From NCBI GenBank assembly GCA_034435635.1, contig DAOTWY010000158.1, forward strand, positions 1 through 15,657: DNA of 15,657 bases, given 5' to 3'. Shown piece after piece: positions 15,620 through 15,657 of this stretch. This DNA is from DAOTWY01 sp003696565 (GTDB lineage Bacteria; Chloroflexota; Anaerolineae; Aggregatilineales; Phototrophicaceae). The position numbers and the translations under genes are program-made. The notes under the pieces were generated by a model. The model saw only the letters and a program-made list of their open reading frames with translations. It was not told where the DNA came from and did not search any database. The stretch's first letter is position 1, and every line of letters starts with the position of its first letter.

Positions 15620-15657
15620 ATTTCAATGCCTCAATCGGCGGATGGTTTATTTGAACC
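15620..15657. repeat. Possible CRISPR repeat of another class at the window edge
   Basis: This 38-nt stretch starts ATTTCAATGCC and ends TTTATTTGAACC at the last base. Its ends are complementary (TTCAA and TTGAA) and it has a small GCC/GGC stem, the look of 36-38-nt type I-B or III repeats. It lies 37 nt from the type I-E-like repeat, a normal spacer length. With only one copy visible this is a guess. Confidence 0.22.

Larger units (their letters stand above)
15446..15657. other. Non-coding right end upstream of modA
   Basis: About 210 bases without a supportable gene. It holds the modA promoter and leader, a short GTGTA/TACAC hairpin (15546-15561) that overlaps the type I-E-like repeat, and the repeat-like sequence at the edge. 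A run of T on the minus strand (opposite 15529-15533) follows only a 3-bp stem, too weak to call a terminator. Confidence 0.6.

Noticed and set aside
15493..15657. A real CRISPR array at the right end
   Set aside because: Only one I-E-like repeat is present; no copy occurs at the expected 61-nt period on either side.

Overview
The window looks like chromosomal DNA of a monoderm, non-model bacterium, most probably Chloroflexota (Anaerolineae-like). This is an inference from style, not from a marker gene. The reasons are an LPATG-anchored surface protein, a very long BTAD/NB-ARC/TPR regulator, lipid- and wall-independent secreted beta-propeller proteins, and a type I-E-like CRISPR repeat. No rRNA, tRNA, transposase or integrase is visible.

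Layout. (1) Positions 3-1088 (+) hold the 3' end of a surface adhesin-like gene (Ig-like, fibronectin III and DUF11-like domains, then an LPATG sorting signal), closed by a strong intrinsic terminator at 1101-1135. (2) Positions 1163-4381 (-) encode a giant SARP/BTAD-type STAND regulator. (3) Divergent from it, 4514-13446 (+) is a tight run of five genes, every product with an N-terminal signal peptide: a beta-propeller/SH3b protein, a second beta-propeller protein, a three-module cysteine-pair protein, a gluzincin metalloprotease-like protein (HETTH...NEG) and a clostripain-family (C11) cysteine protease. The last three junctions overlap or share ribosome binding sites, so this is very likely one operon. 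The divergent regulator is the obvious candidate to control it. (4) Convergent to that operon are modB (13467-14243) and modA (14240-15445), both on the minus strand. The ModA protein carries an extra C-terminal domain that resembles the molybdopterin oxidoreductase (PF00174-like) fold. No modC is present. A good sigma-70-type promoter lies upstream of modA at 15488-15517. (5) The last ~200 bases contain a single 29-nt type I-E-like CRISPR repeat (15554-15582) and, at the very edge, a second sequence (15620-15657) with the look of a different CRISPR repeat class.

Most interesting points: the ModA-oxidoreductase-like fusion without a visible catalytic cysteine; the uncharacterised secreted two-protease operon opposite a STAND regulator, in which two proteins share a PsbP/DcrB-like module; and the isolated CRISPR-type repeat(s) just upstream of the modA promoter. 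I found no convincing complete new defence or mobile system.
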